Positions 1-9,691 of a stretch of DNA of 64,000 nt are shown here, one piece after another (position 1 is the first letter of the stretch; the number at the start of each line of letters is the position of its first letter). The translations under genes and the position numbers were made by a program. The stretch covers positions 34,023,001-34,087,000 of the forward strand of contig CM068587.1 of the NCBI GenBank assembly GCA_035048485.1, read 5' to 3'. The DNA comes from Pteria penguin (lineage: Eukaryota > Mollusca > Bivalvia > Pterioida > Pteriidae). The notes beneath the pieces are model-generated. The model had not been told where the DNA came from. It made no database searches and worked only from the letters and a program-made list of their open reading frames with translations.

Positions 1-700
1 TTCAAGAAAGAGAGCTATAAACAAATCATAAAATAAACAAGATGCATTTATGAAACAAGAATGCTCCCAGCAACAACAAAGTCAAAATAAGGCAAATTTT
101 GAAATGCAGTTCAAGCTCATAGTCATGGTAACAAGGTCAATGCCCTCGGTATAATCTTAAATGTCTTCATCAGTGAAGTATGCATGCCAGATATGAATTA
201 CCTTTCTCTCATGGTTCAAAAGTTATGGCAAAAGTTAAACAGACATTAAAAACAATATGCCCCCAATCTATAGATCCAGGGGCAAAAAAATAGTTGTATA
301 ATCCTAATACCTTGTACTATAAAATGTTGTAAAGTGTTATATGACACAAGATCTCAGTTCAGGGTTTTCAAGAAGGACCAGCATCCTAAGAATCAATCTT
401 GGCATGTCGCTGTTTCCATTTTATTCTGACCCTCAGTTAAACAATAACATGATAAAACACGCTGTGTCTGTGAAAGTCCAAAAAGTTATTTTTAGCATGA
501 GGTCATTGTCAAGGTCAAAAGGTCATCGACCTTGGTGTCATTTGAAAGGGCTTCATTAGTTGAGTACACATGTCAAATATGAAGTCTCTATATCCCTCAC
601 GGTTCAAAAGTGATAGCCAAGGTTAAAGTTGACAACAGAAAGAGAAACAAACAAACAGACAAACAGACACGACAAAAACAATATGCCCTGATCTATTGAT
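1..700 (+). repeat. Two copies of a dispersed mollusc-type repeat rich in CAAGGTCA
   Basis: About 110-290 and 440-700 share the order: AAGGTCA-rich stretch, CTTCAT.AGT.GA, ATATGAA, CTC..GGTTCAAAAGT, GCCAAGGTTAAA, (ACAGACAA)n, then ACAATATGCCC..ATCTAT.GATC.GGGG. The same wording recurs in the 39.6-41.6 kb array and at 44.6 kb, so this is one dispersed, non-coding family. No terminal structure or reverse transcriptase is visible. The lower-coordinate part of the GALNT gene would be intron here. Confidence 0.55.
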
Positions 701-718
701 TCGGGGAGGGGGGGGATC

Positions 719-821
719 TCCACAAAGTTTTGGCCACTTGGCCTTTATCAAGAGAAACAAAGTACACTTTTTTGTTTTTAGTTACCACTTGATAAAGGTC
801 AAGTGGCCAACAATTTGTGGA
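719..821. repeat. Fold-back element: 34-bp inverted repeat, 35-bp loop
   Basis: 719-752 (TCCACAAAGTTTTGGCCACT...) and 788-821 are inverted copies with about four mismatches. It lies in the GALNT intron and directly follows the poly-G end of the repeat at 1-700. It may be a tiny MITE or the terminal hairpin of that repeat. No clear target-site duplication. Confidence 0.7.
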
Positions 822-1051
822 CATCATGTGTTTCCTGTTATTTATCTATAAAATGATATGCTTAATTTTTTCAATTCAGCTTTTCAAATAAAGATTATTG
901 AAAACCCTGCTAACTACACAATATCCACCAGTTACATTACACAGTCTCCTGGTCTTCATATCCAAATTTTCTAATGCTAATTATCCACATGCAATATAAA
1001 TTAAGAGATTGGGAAGAAAAAGAAAAAAGAAAAGTGCTCATTTCAGCATAC

Positions 1052-1190
1052 TCGTCCAGACGTGTATCTTGAATGGTTCTATCCATGGCTATCTTATCAC
1101 TGTTGACCATATTGAACCCATATTCTCGGGTAGATTTGTCTGCCCTTGCTTTCTCTTCCATGGCGGTGTAGACTGCTTGTCCATTTTCAC
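1052..1190 (-). CDS. GALNT: GALNT alternative exon, copy A (distal)
   Basis: Exon of 139 bp with acceptor CCCTTCCCAG and donor GACGA/GTATGC. The split codon gives G, then ENGQAVYTAMEEKARADK and STREYGFNMVNSDKIAMDRT, ending IQDTRLDE. It aligns residue for residue with copy B, 287 bp upstream in the direction of transcription. The core GFNMVNSDKIA is identical, while the first 20 residues and the tail differ strongly. An open frame runs past both ends of the exon, but the splice sites match those of copy B in position and phase, so the 139-bp exon is the better model. The next exon should lie left of base 1. Confidence 0.82.
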
Positions 1191-4100
1191 CTGGGAAGGG
1201 CAATAAAGGCAACATAACAAAATCAAACTTAATTCTTCCATCACCATAGAAAAGCATCAGTGGCTGAAACAATGTGGAGGGTATTTAAAAAGCAGAATAC
1301 AAATGTAAATTAAAGGGACCTTCTTCCATTCTATAAATAATCCAGATATTCTACAAAAATTCTGCCTACGTCCAAAAATAATAATAAGACAGACATGTTG
1401 TACAACATGAAACAATACATGGTAGTCATACAAGGGATAGGAAATAAATACTGTATTTCAAAACTGCTACAACTCACTCTGGATCCCTTGAATCAGGAAT
1501 GGTACGATTTAGAGCAATTTTATCGCTGTTGACCATATTAAAGCCATATATTTTTTTGACTTTGTCAGCCAAAGCTTGCTCTCCCAGCTTCAATCTTACG
1601 GGCTTCCCCTTTTCTCCTACAGAAATGGTATGATTAGACAAAATCAAAGCTGTATTCTTTAATAGGGCTTATACGATCAGAGCTTATACAAAGTTTCTAT
1701 GGAGCAAAGTGTAGTCAGATTTCCCCAGGTTGGGATACTATGCCATTGTGGATTAAGTTACCTGCTGGAGTGGTTATGAATTTATGGTAAGATAGGCTAA
1801 AACAATGTGGATAGAGTGCCTTACCTAAAGACACAACACATCAGACATAATTAGCTGTAGATCGTGTAGACAACCATAGGCATTACGTAAACATTTATCA
1901 CGTTTACAGTTGTCACATACAGGCACATTGATATAGTAGACAAAACAACTACACCTAAAGAAAGTCTCTTTTGCCATGTCTATTACATAGTAAATATTAA
2001 AAATCATACCAGAATAAGAAACATACCTGGACCGTTCTTGGTTGGGTAGTCCTTCGGTTCAAAGTTACCGAGAATTCCTGGTTTCAAGACCTGGACTGGA
2101 CCATATTCCTTTCTTGTTTTCTGTACAGAGTCGTGTTTTACATCCATAGGGTTGTCACCCACATTTTGTATATTAGCATTGTCTACATGTTTCTGCTGTC
2201 TGTTTTTATCTCTAGCAAGCTTAAATTACAAAAAGCAGCAAGTTCTGCAAGTCTTCTATATCAATGATTGATCAATATTAACGAATTCCATTAATAAGCA
2301 TAATGGTACTATCCAAAAGTTGACATGATACAAATAGAAAAACTGTAGATCATTGGATGGCAAAACAATTAATGTTCCCTTGAAGTTAATCTGAGTGAGA
2401 ATAATGTCAAATGACATTATCACTTGTTAGATTTAGAAATAATCTGATGTATATTCAACCCTATCATTTTATATAAGCTGCTGCTAACAATTTGCATACA
2501 AGACTGTAAACTAGCAATAATCTTTGCATTCACAAATGTAAACATACATTAAACAGATCACAAGGAAAAGATGAACAGAAACCAGTGTAGCAAGGAACCT
2601 GTTGTTTACAAACATGGTTAAAACAAAAATAAAATGGGCACACATATAAATAATAAAATGATTCCTAATTCTAATGCACACAAATAAGTAGAATGAATTC
2701 TGATTGGTTGATGAGAGTAGATCTAATCAAAAGTAAATGAGTATCTGTATGCTGCAAATTCAAACAGTACGGCAGATCTCACGAACATGCTGAGCCCAGC
2801 TCTAGCAGATCTATAAGGAGTCAGAGGATAGTTCAAATGTGAATTTCGAGTTGAATGAGGAGTTTACAGCCCCAGGTAGATGGTTTCCTAGAAACAGATC
2901 TTGTAACGCTGAAGATGTGTATATGATATGGATGTCAAAGAGAGCATTATGTCAGCAGTGTCACATAACCAGACTGACACAAATATCTGGTAAAAACTGA
3001 TTCAGTCTGGTAAACCCTTCACTAATATTTCAATAAAACATGAAATTTTACCAGACATGATTTGTCCCGTAAAGCTTAAGAAAGTGTCAGTCTAAATTTT
3101 CATCACTTTAAGCAGGCAATTCGTTCATTTCTGATCATGATGTCATCTCAGAAAAAGATATGCATGTTGAACATAATGTCATGATTTCAAGTCTGGGTCA
3201 TGAACAACAATTGTTTCAAATATTTTCCAGATCTAACTTAAAATTGCCTAATTTCATATGTTGAGTGTTGAGAAACATCTAAAAACTTATTTAGATGTGT
3301 AAAGAAATGAAAAAAAAATTTTGACCACAGCTGGATTTGAACCGCTACTCTCCATATTTCAATTACCAAGTGGTATATGTACTATTGTGAGAACTGCTTT
3401 TTAGACATGGTGGCATTATCTGTTAACCAATTTGGATGAAATTTACCAAATTGATAGAGGACTTTTAGTACTTCATGTATTCCATGTTTCATTAAAATCT
3501 TTCATGTGGTATAACAGCAGAAGTGAAAAATGTGATTGAATTGTTCCTATACACCCTCATTTGGAAGTCTTAAAAAATTCATAGAAAATCCAAAAATTGA
3601 GATATTGACAAAATTCTTTCAAAGTAACAATCCTTACCATAATTATGATCACAATAGTCCATAAGAAATCATCATTATCAATTAACTAGGAAATATGACA
3701 CTTTTTTCTGCATTGAATCACCAAGTCCAAAGAAATGTCGAAAAAAATTCTAAAATTTGATTTTGGAAGGGAACCAAAATGACAATACATCTTCACTCAT
3801 CCCTCTAGATCATTTCTATGCATTCTGTTTGTCTCTGTATACAGCCCGTATGAAAAAGAATATTGTTAAACGAGGGAACTCTTTTGTGACCTACTCTTGA
3901 CTATGGTGGCGCCACCTGTAAAGAGGTCTGGACGAAAACAACAGAATTTGAAGAGGATCATAAGTGACTTATTTCTACCAAGATTTATTAAAATCCTTCA
4001 AACAGTTTTGTAGAAAAAGTTGAAAATGTGAAAAATGGCCAACCCCCCCCCTTTTTTTTTTGGAAGTCTTAAACGTAAAATTCCTAATTTCATATGTTGA

Positions 4101-5146
4101 GTGTTGAGAAACATCTAAAAACTTATTTAGATGTGTAAAAAAAAAAAAAAAAATTTTTTGACCACAGCTGGATTTGAACCGCTACTCTCCATATTTCAAT
4201 TACCAAGTGGTATATGTACCATTGTGAGACCTACTTTTAGACATGGTGGCATTATCTGTTAACCAATTTGGATGATCCGCACAAAAAACAAAACCTTTGA
4301 AAAGGACTATGAGTACTTGCATCCTACCCAGTTTTATCAAAATCCTTCAAGTTGTTCTGTAGGGGCAGGCTTGGTGTAGTGGTTAAGCGCTTGGCTTGCG
4401 GCGCCGACGATCCGGGTTCGATTCCCGGGTTGCGCCACTATGTTTAAGAGGTTGGTAACCTCCTGCTTCCATGTCGCGATATAACTGAAATATTGTTGAA
4501 AGCGACGTAAAACACCAATCAACCAACCAACCAACATGAGTTTGTATGACAAACTAAAAACAAACTACACTTATTTAAAGCTGCTTTTCTCTTTTGCTAT
4601 TTGCAATAAAAACGTTTAGTTGTTCTAAAATGACGTCAAATCCCTCACAAATTGGAGGTAAATATATATATATGTACATTTCTGAACATTGTTTATCATG
4701 CAGACAGTGAGTGATCTTGGATAGAAAGACAAACCCTATGAAATGAACAAAGAAAAAAAGGGGGAGGGGGGGGGAGAACCTTTGCGTTTGACCATTAAAG
4801 TATTATGCTCTACGACTACACTAAAACAATTTTATGGTAGGTGACAATGTTGCTTGATTGCTATATAATAAGAAATATTGCCTTCCTAAGTTAGATATTA
4901 TCAAAAAAATTGTTATTTGAATTATAGAATATCATATTCTTCAGATCTGAACATTTTTCATGAATATTATATAAATGTTCTATATAAAGAAAATTAAGGT
5001 ACCCTCCAGCGTTTTTTGAGATCATGAACATTTTCTTCCTTTTTTCCTGAGTCCAGATAATGTACAAAAATCGGTAAAATTATAATGGCTCCTATGACGA
5101 AGATGCCAAGCTTGATCACTGCACTCCTTCTGTACCGTACCCTCAT
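1052..5146 (-). CDS. GALNT: Polypeptide N-acetylgalactosaminyltransferase, N-terminal part of the gene (exons at 5146-5003, 2195-2027, then 1616-1478 or 1190-1052)
   Basis: Seen: four minus-strand exons joined by in-phase GT/AG sites encode a short basic N-terminus, one hydrophobic segment, a charged stem, and the GPGENG...GFNMVNSDKIA.NRTI.D.R block. Known: that block is the conserved stretch just before the glycosyltransferase domain of GALNT enzymes. These are type II Golgi membrane proteins that move GalNAc from UDP-GalNAc to Ser/Thr and start mucin-type O-glycosylation. The catalytic domain (DXH motif) and ricin-type lectin domain are not in the window; they should lie beyond the left edge, because the last exon ends at a donor in an open codon. 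Splicing gives 144 + 169 + 139 coding bases, about 150 residues. The GFN..NSDKI wording is closest in my memory to the GALNT10/GALNT7-like branch, but I cannot assign an orthologue. The last exon exists in two alternative copies. Confidence 0.85.
1478..1616 (-). CDS. GALNT: GALNT alternative exon, copy B (nearer the promoter)
   Basis: Exon of 139 bp with acceptor TTTCTGTAG and donor CCAGA/GTGAGT. The joined codon from the previous exon gives G, then EKGKPVRLKLGEQALADK and IYGFNMVNSDKIALNRTIPD, ending SRDPE. This is the conserved pre-catalytic segment of GALNT enzymes. The LNRTIPDSR wording is nearer the family consensus than that of its sister exon at 1190-1052. Length, entry phase and exit phase are the same in both copies. 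Including both would add 278 bases and shift the reading frame, so only one can be used per functional mRNA. Confidence 0.85.
2027..2195 (-). CDS. GALNT: GALNT stem exon
   Basis: Encodes QKHVDNANIQNVGD, then a segment with KPGILGNFEPKDYP and ending KNGPG. The last G is the first base of a codon split across the donor CCAG/GTATGT. The ILGNFEPKDYP wording is typical of the GALNT stem just before the GPGENG block. The upstream boundary is uncertain: a better-looking acceptor GCTTGCTAG ends at 2212, but using it would put the exon out of phase with the first coding exon. Two closely spaced CAG acceptors (exon starts at 2195 or 2192, a NAGNAG pair) keep the frame. An unseen small exon in between is the alternative. 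Confidence 0.75.
3246..3439 (-). repeat. tRNA-like repeat, copy 1 of a 200-bp duplication
   Basis: Nearly identical to 4078-4275. On the minus strand it contains GCGGTTCAAATCCAGC, which matches a pol III B box (GGTTCAAATCC), with a possible degraded A box about 35 bases before it. It could be a decayed tRNA-derived SINE head. Both copies share CATATGTTGAGTGTTGAG at one end and GTTAACCAATTTGGATGA at the other. They sit about 835 bp apart in the same orientation. Confidence 0.6.
4078..4275 (-). repeat. tRNA-like repeat, copy 2 of a 200-bp duplication
   Basis: Second copy of 3246-3439. It differs mainly in a longer A run (4137-4155) and a few substitutions. Its right flank (ATCAAAATCCTTCAAGTTG) is interrupted at 4361 by a SINE. 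Confidence 0.6.
4361..4534 (+). mobile_element. tRNA-derived SINE, family 1
   Basis: The head is tRNA-like with A box TGGTGTAGTGG and B box GGTTCGATTCC followed by CGGGTTGCGCCA. The body contains AACCTCCTGCTTCCATGTCG, and the tail GAAAGCGACGTAAAACACC ends in (AACC)n. A second full copy lies inverted at 58,296-58,464, which defines both ends. No clear target-site duplication is left here. Non-autonomous: it must borrow a LINE reverse transcriptase. Confidence 0.88.
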
Positions 5147-5194
5147 TTATATGATGTAAATAGATTCCAAAATCAAAGGTTATAGGTCAGGAAC
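5003..5194 (-). CDS. GALNT: GALNT first coding exon: 5' UTR end, start codon and signal anchor
   Basis: The acceptor TTTGCAG precedes base 5194, so 5194-5147 is untranslated. The start codon is at 5146-5144, with an in-frame TAA immediately upstream, which fixes the start. The 48 codons give a basic head (MRVRYRRSAVIK), a membrane segment of about 19 residues (LGIFVIGAIIILPIFVHYL), then a charged stem ending KKRWR. This is the expected topology of a Golgi type II glycosyltransferase: cytoplasmic tail, signal anchor, lumenal stem. The donor is GG/GTACCT, weaker than consensus but the only GT before an in-frame stop. Its phase is 0. At least one non-coding exon must lie upstream (higher coordinates) and was not identified with confidence. 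Confidence 0.8.
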
Positions 5195-5328
5195 CTGCAA
5201 ATGAAGAACATGTATGTTAAATATAATACAATCATGTACATTGGGTAATGTAAAATATCATTACTTAAACATTTAAGTAAGTTTTTTTTTCTGTTTTCTT
5301 AATCTTATTCTTCTATTCTGAAGCTTAA

Positions 5329-5578
5329 GCCAGTGTTACTCAGAGAAGGGGATGCTTGACTTGTGACAGAGAGGTCCTGGGTTCGACTCCCATCATGAGA
5401 ACACAAGTGTCCTGTCTTTCCAATGAGATAGAGAAAATGCCAAGCGTGGCACATAAAAGATCCCTCACTGCTCTGGGTGGGTCTGTTGCAAATGTATAAA
5501 TTTTTTTTGCAATGCATCAGGCAGATGCCATCACTATATATGAGAGATTTTCGTGGAGTGACGTTAAACAATAATAAA
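5329..5578 (+). mobile_element. tRNA-derived SINE, family 2, decayed copy
   Basis: The tRNA-like head (5329-5395) contains B box GGGTTCGACTCCC. It is followed by the family-2 body in order (TGTCCTGTCTTTCC, GATCCCTCACTGC, GGGTGGGTCTGTTGCAAAT, TGCATCAGGCAGATGCC, CGTGGAGTGACGTTAAACAA). Several indels mark it as old. It lies just upstream of the GALNT coding exon in the direction of transcription. Confidence 0.82.
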
Positions 5579-6303
5579 TCACAGATATGTCAAAGCATGA
5601 GATGATAATACATATTATGATTTTGAAGGAATGAAAAAAAGAACTGAAAATTGTTTGAGAGGTTAGCAGATTCAAACACTTTGGAAAGTAAGGTGTCCTC
5701 AAGGTGAAAGGACTGGAGGCCACCAAGACTCCCAGAAAATATGCAAAAAATGGTGCAAAATCCTGGCATTCTGGCTATTTCTGGCTACATGTATATTCTG
5801 AAAGACATAACTAATTGTGTATATTTTCATCAAAATGAAATTAATTTGCATTTGAAATACAATATTACAAGAACAATTTTTAAATGTCATTTTTATGAGG
5901 AGCTTCCTATTGATACCTGTTCACATTAGCAATGGATTGTAAATTCAGGGTTTCGACCTTTGTGCAGGTTTTCTCGCTAACTCACGACCACTAGGGCAGC
6001 AGACATTTTGTGAACTGTTTTCATAATTTTTCATTTGTAAATATTGCTCAAAAGGTTTAAACCATTTTTTATAATGCACAATTACACATTTACACTCCAA
6101 GACGAGGCCTTCACTACTCCAGAAAGTAGAGGATTTTCGAAGTTAGCATGATGTCACAGTCTATATTTATCCAGGGTGTCTGGTTAGGGCGCTTGGGGTA
6201 AAACTCTAGGTTTATCGTAAGCGACAATACAACTCTAAGTTCTTCTGTATCAATTCTTAAAAGTTTTACTTAAAAAATAGGATTGGAAATGTGGAAAACA
6301 TGT
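5579..6303. other. Unassigned AT-rich sequence
   Basis: No coding pattern, RNA gene or repeat recognised. Short open frames here overlap on both strands and show no family resemblance. It is upstream of GALNT and may be 5' intron. Confidence 0.5.
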
Positions 6304-6312
6304 ATTCAAAAT

Positions 6313-8285
6313 AGCAATGCCAGGTGATTTTTTAAAGTCCAAAAAAGTACAGTGAAAATTAATCAAATTGATAGAGCTCATTACAAGCTTTCCAAAACAG
6401 TTTTCCTTTTTAAGATATCTTAATTAGAAAGAACGTTATGAGCTTTTGAAGTTGGAAAAAATGCATCAATTTTCGGAAAATTAACTCTACAGTAATGCCA
6501 TATGTGCAATGCCAGCCTGCGGTACCGACCGACAAGGATATTTTTACCTTTTTGTCCATAACTTTCTCATTTCTCAATATATCAACACCAAACTTGGTAC
6601 TCTTATGTAAAATTTCATGCTGAATCCAATTCTGGTGTTAGATTTAGCCTTTGGTGGAGGGTAAAGGCATGAAATAAAGATACTATCCCTAAATTTTAGG
6701 ACTTTGTGGTTTTTGAATATGCGCTTTGTATTGTTCACCAAGATGACTGATGAAGAATATTTTGACACATTTCATAATTGTTTTTTTATTTTATTCAAGT
6801 TGTATCTGAATAAATGCAACATGTTATATACATTTTCATAACAAATTATGTTGATAAATAGTTTGTATTATTTACATAAGATTGTATACATGAATCCTGA
6901 CTCTGATATGGGAAACTCAAAGAATTATAGTGACATTATGATTTCATCATGACTTTTTTCTTATTTTCTCTATAACAATAATAATCATGAATAATGTGAG
7001 TTACAATCACTATTTGTTCATTGTTATTGAATTTTTTTTATAAATCCAATATGGCGTCAACCCACGCTATCGTTTCCTGTCCACTAATTGATTTAAAATC
7101 TATCTCCCCGAATTCGATTTAGATTCAGTTTTGTTTGTTTGATTATTGTTTTACGTCACTCCACGAATATTTCACGTATATGGTGACGGCATCTGCCTGA
7201 TGCATTGCATACAAATTTGGACCTTTGCAACGGACCCACCCGAAGCAGTGAGGGATCTTTTACGTGCCACGCCTACCGTGACACGAGACCTCGGTTTTTA
7301 CTGTCTCATCCGAAAGACAGAACACCGGTGTGCCCCGGGCGGGAGTCGAACCCGCGACCTCTCGATCACGAGCCGAGCACCTTATCCACTAGGCCACACC
7401 GGCTTATTTAGATTCAGTAATTAATTCAGAATGAATGAATGATATATTTTAATTATCTGAAATCATCGTTGTACGTGTCATTTATACATCAAACATGTCG
7501 AATTACGTAAACAAAGCAGGACAAATCGCACCCGCAGAGACTAACGGTTTAAAAACATAAGAGCGTCCGATAAAGCCATAAAAATAAAGAGCGCCCTAAT
7601 TTATACTAGATATAAACATCTTCTTAAAATATTTCCTGAATGGTTATGAAAAAAGCTGTTAATGAAATCGATGAAAAACGATACTGAAAACGGCAGGTAC
7701 AAAGATAGGGGGTGTTGATTAATAAATCGTTATTTCATGAACGATTTCATGAAATATACTTTTAACTGTATACTATAAATCAATGAAACTTCAATTCAGT
7801 TTTTCAGATATATTTTGGGACCCTTGGTTATATAAAAGTAGTTGATTAGATACTACACTTTGTCAGTTTAAGAAGAAACAACATTCCTATATATATCGAT
7901 CAACCGAGCGATGTAAACATGGCGCGGCGTCACGTCAAAGACTCCAAATTAGTGCTGTCAAATTTCATGGAAATTGGTTACCTGCTTACCTTCCGTATTC
8001 GCATTTAAAAACTACCTGTAAAAACAAAACCTGGTCGCCGATACGTACTTATCGAGGTCGGCGAATTTGCGCGGTATTTAAAACTTCAACTCGTCAAAAT
8101 GCAGTATTTTTTAAAACAAAATATTACATATGAGATATCAATGGAATCTTCATTTTTTTATCTTTCTAATGGTATACAGATTATAATATTTGATTTAAGC
8201 AATGGTTATAAATTTTCTCTTGAAATATATCAACTAGCTATTTTTCACGTTTTCTGATCGTGTCAGCGCGATAACTGGCATTGCT
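6313..8285. mobile_element. Candidate non-autonomous DNA transposon with 9-bp target duplication
   Basis: AGCAATGCCAG at 6313 and CTGGCATTGCT ending 8285 are perfect 11-bp terminal inverted repeats. They are flanked by the perfect 9-bp direct repeat ATTCAAAAT (6304-6312 and 8286-8294). A 9-bp duplication fits Mutator-like elements among others. No transposase frame is visible in the 1,973 bp. It carries a younger SINE (7130-7405). The termini are short, so the call rests on the TIR/TSD pairing. Confidence 0.6.
7130..7405 (-). mobile_element. tRNA-derived SINE, family 2, well-preserved copy
   Basis: Read on the minus strand, the tRNA-like head starts near 7403 with GCCGGTGTGGCCTAGTGGAT (A box TGGCCTAGTGG) and has B box GGTTCGACTCC. 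The body (CTTTCGGATGAGACAG, then TCACTGCTTCGGGTGGGTCC, GTCACCATATACGTGAAATA) ends in GACGTAAAACAAT. A perfect 13-bp target duplication ATTTAGATTCAGT flanks it (7117-7129 and 7406-7418), proving retroposition. This is the best reference for the family in the window. Confidence 0.92.
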
Positions 8286-8522
8286 ATTCAAAATTTACTT
8301 GTTTGAATAATAAACTATTTCAATAATTCTTTTTTACCAATATTCCTCCAAGAGTATGCACTGATTTCTATGATAAATTCCAATGTTTTACCCCAATGTT
8401 TTACAATGTTCTGAATGCCTGTTAACAAATACCCTGATATCTGACTTTGAGAACCTTGAAATATACAATATAGACATTATCATATATCTATTCCTTATCA
8501 TTACTGTATGCATCAGATATAA

Positions 8523-9020
8523 CAGGTTGGGCACATCCCTCTAAAGAGAGACGTTCCCTGTTTAGAGAGAAATTTTGCTGGCATTTAAAAACATGTCTCT
8601 CTAAAGAGGGATGTTTTCGACCTTAATGCATGAGTTCCCAAGAACTAAAAAATCAAAATTTATAATTTTGACCTGAAACTTAAAATTGCACATCTACAGT
8701 ACATACTGCACAATGTTTGTAAAAGATGTTGCCTGTAGGATGTACCATTTTTGAGTTTGATGATGTAAAACTTCTGCAGCTATAAACACAAAAACGTTTG
8801 ATAGAAATTCCAAACATTCTTTACAAATATTGTTTAGGACATTGTAAAGATGTGCGCTTTTAATTTTCAAATCAAAATTCCAAAATTTTGATTTTTTGTA
8901 TTAAGGAACTCATGCATTAAGCTGAAAAAAATCCTTCTTTAGAGAGGCAATTTTTTAAATGCTAATGAAATATCTCTCTAAACAGGGAATATCTCCCTTT
9001 AGAAGGATGTGCTCAACCTG
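8523..9020. mobile_element. TIR element of 498 bp, 5-bp target duplication TATAA
   Basis: The ends CAGGTTGGGCACATCC and GGATGTGCTCAACCTG are inverted. The inverted arms extend about 118 bp, down to CTTAATGCATGAGTTCC, with scattered mismatches. Inside each arm CTCTCTAAA...AGAG motifs repeat in both directions. TATAA flanks both ends (8518-8522 and 9021-9025). Termini in CAG with a 5-bp duplication fit the hAT5-type group (inference). No transposase. Confidence 0.8.
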
Positions 9021-9025
9021 TATAA

Positions 9026-9691
9026 TATATCAATACTTTATAATGTAATGATGACACTTATACGTCAATGTTGTAAAGTAATGCAATGCAAATTCTTATT
9101 CTATTTTAGTTCAGTAATATACACAAGCATCTGTCAACAAACAAGTACCTTAATGATGGTTGTCAGAATGCTCGGTGTCTTACAGGATAACTCCGATATA
9201 AGACGTGTGCCACCACTAATGTCAACGTGGCGTAAAAATATATATCCTGCACTACAAACCTTGCTTCAGATCCAAAAGAGAAGGTCTCTGCTTTGGTAAT
9301 GCAGCATTCACATAAATATTAGACACAGAGAAATAAATAAAAATTCTTAAAAATTTGACTTAAATTTAGAAAATAAATAGAAATTTGTTTTATATCGACA
9401 ATGGGAAACTCAGTTCACAAGAAAATTATAGGGTCGAAACCTATAACGTAAGAGAGTGACATTTCACGCTACAACGGTCTTGTCCGAAAGACGGTGTGCA
9501 TGTGCCCACCCTACCTGGTCTGGTACTTTGGTATAAAAATACCAACTGAGAGAAATGGTTGCATTCAGTACACTAATATATGATGATGTCTTTATTTTAG
9601 TTACTATAACTTACATGGAAATATTTAATAAGCAAGCTCACAGAACATAACCCTTTTAATTGATCATTTTACAATCTCTGTCCGCAAAGAT
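9026..9691. other. Unassigned AT-rich sequence with a possible SINE scrap
   Basis: Nothing recognised except 9478-9515 (TTGTCCGAAAGACGGTGTG...), which resembles the family-2 SINE body and may be a fragment. The open frame at 9009-9299 starts inside the TIR element and shows no family features. Confidence 0.4.

Larger units (their letters stand above)
2212..5002 (-). other. Large first intron of the GALNT gene, filled with repeats
   Basis: No further coding exon was recognised. It holds two copies of a 200-bp tRNA-like repeat (3246-3439 and 4078-4275), a SINE (4361-4534), homopolymer runs of C/T near 4047-4061 and A near 4137-4155, and AT-rich sequence in 2212-3240 with nothing identifiable. 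The stretch 3905-4045 is a related but more divergent copy of the flank of the 200-bp repeat (GGTGGC...ACCTGT, then ATTAAAATCCTTCAA). Confidence 0.6.

Noticed and set aside
1825..2007. 60-residue Cys-rich minus-strand frame in the GALNT intron between the stem exon and alternative exon B
   Set aside because: No signal peptide, no matching splice phase and no recognised family; it lies wholly within a well-defined intron.
4361..4440. True tRNA gene
   Set aside because: A and B boxes are present but the element continues into a SINE body and tail, and an identical structure is inserted at 58.3 kb. The same reasoning applies to 7,335-7,403.
7960..8060. Possible GALNT non-coding first exon ending at the donor GGAAG/GTAAGC near 7,980 (minus strand)
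   Set aside because: The donor is good, but the sequence lies inside the candidate transposon 6313-8285 and no promoter or transcript evidence is visible; left unannotated.
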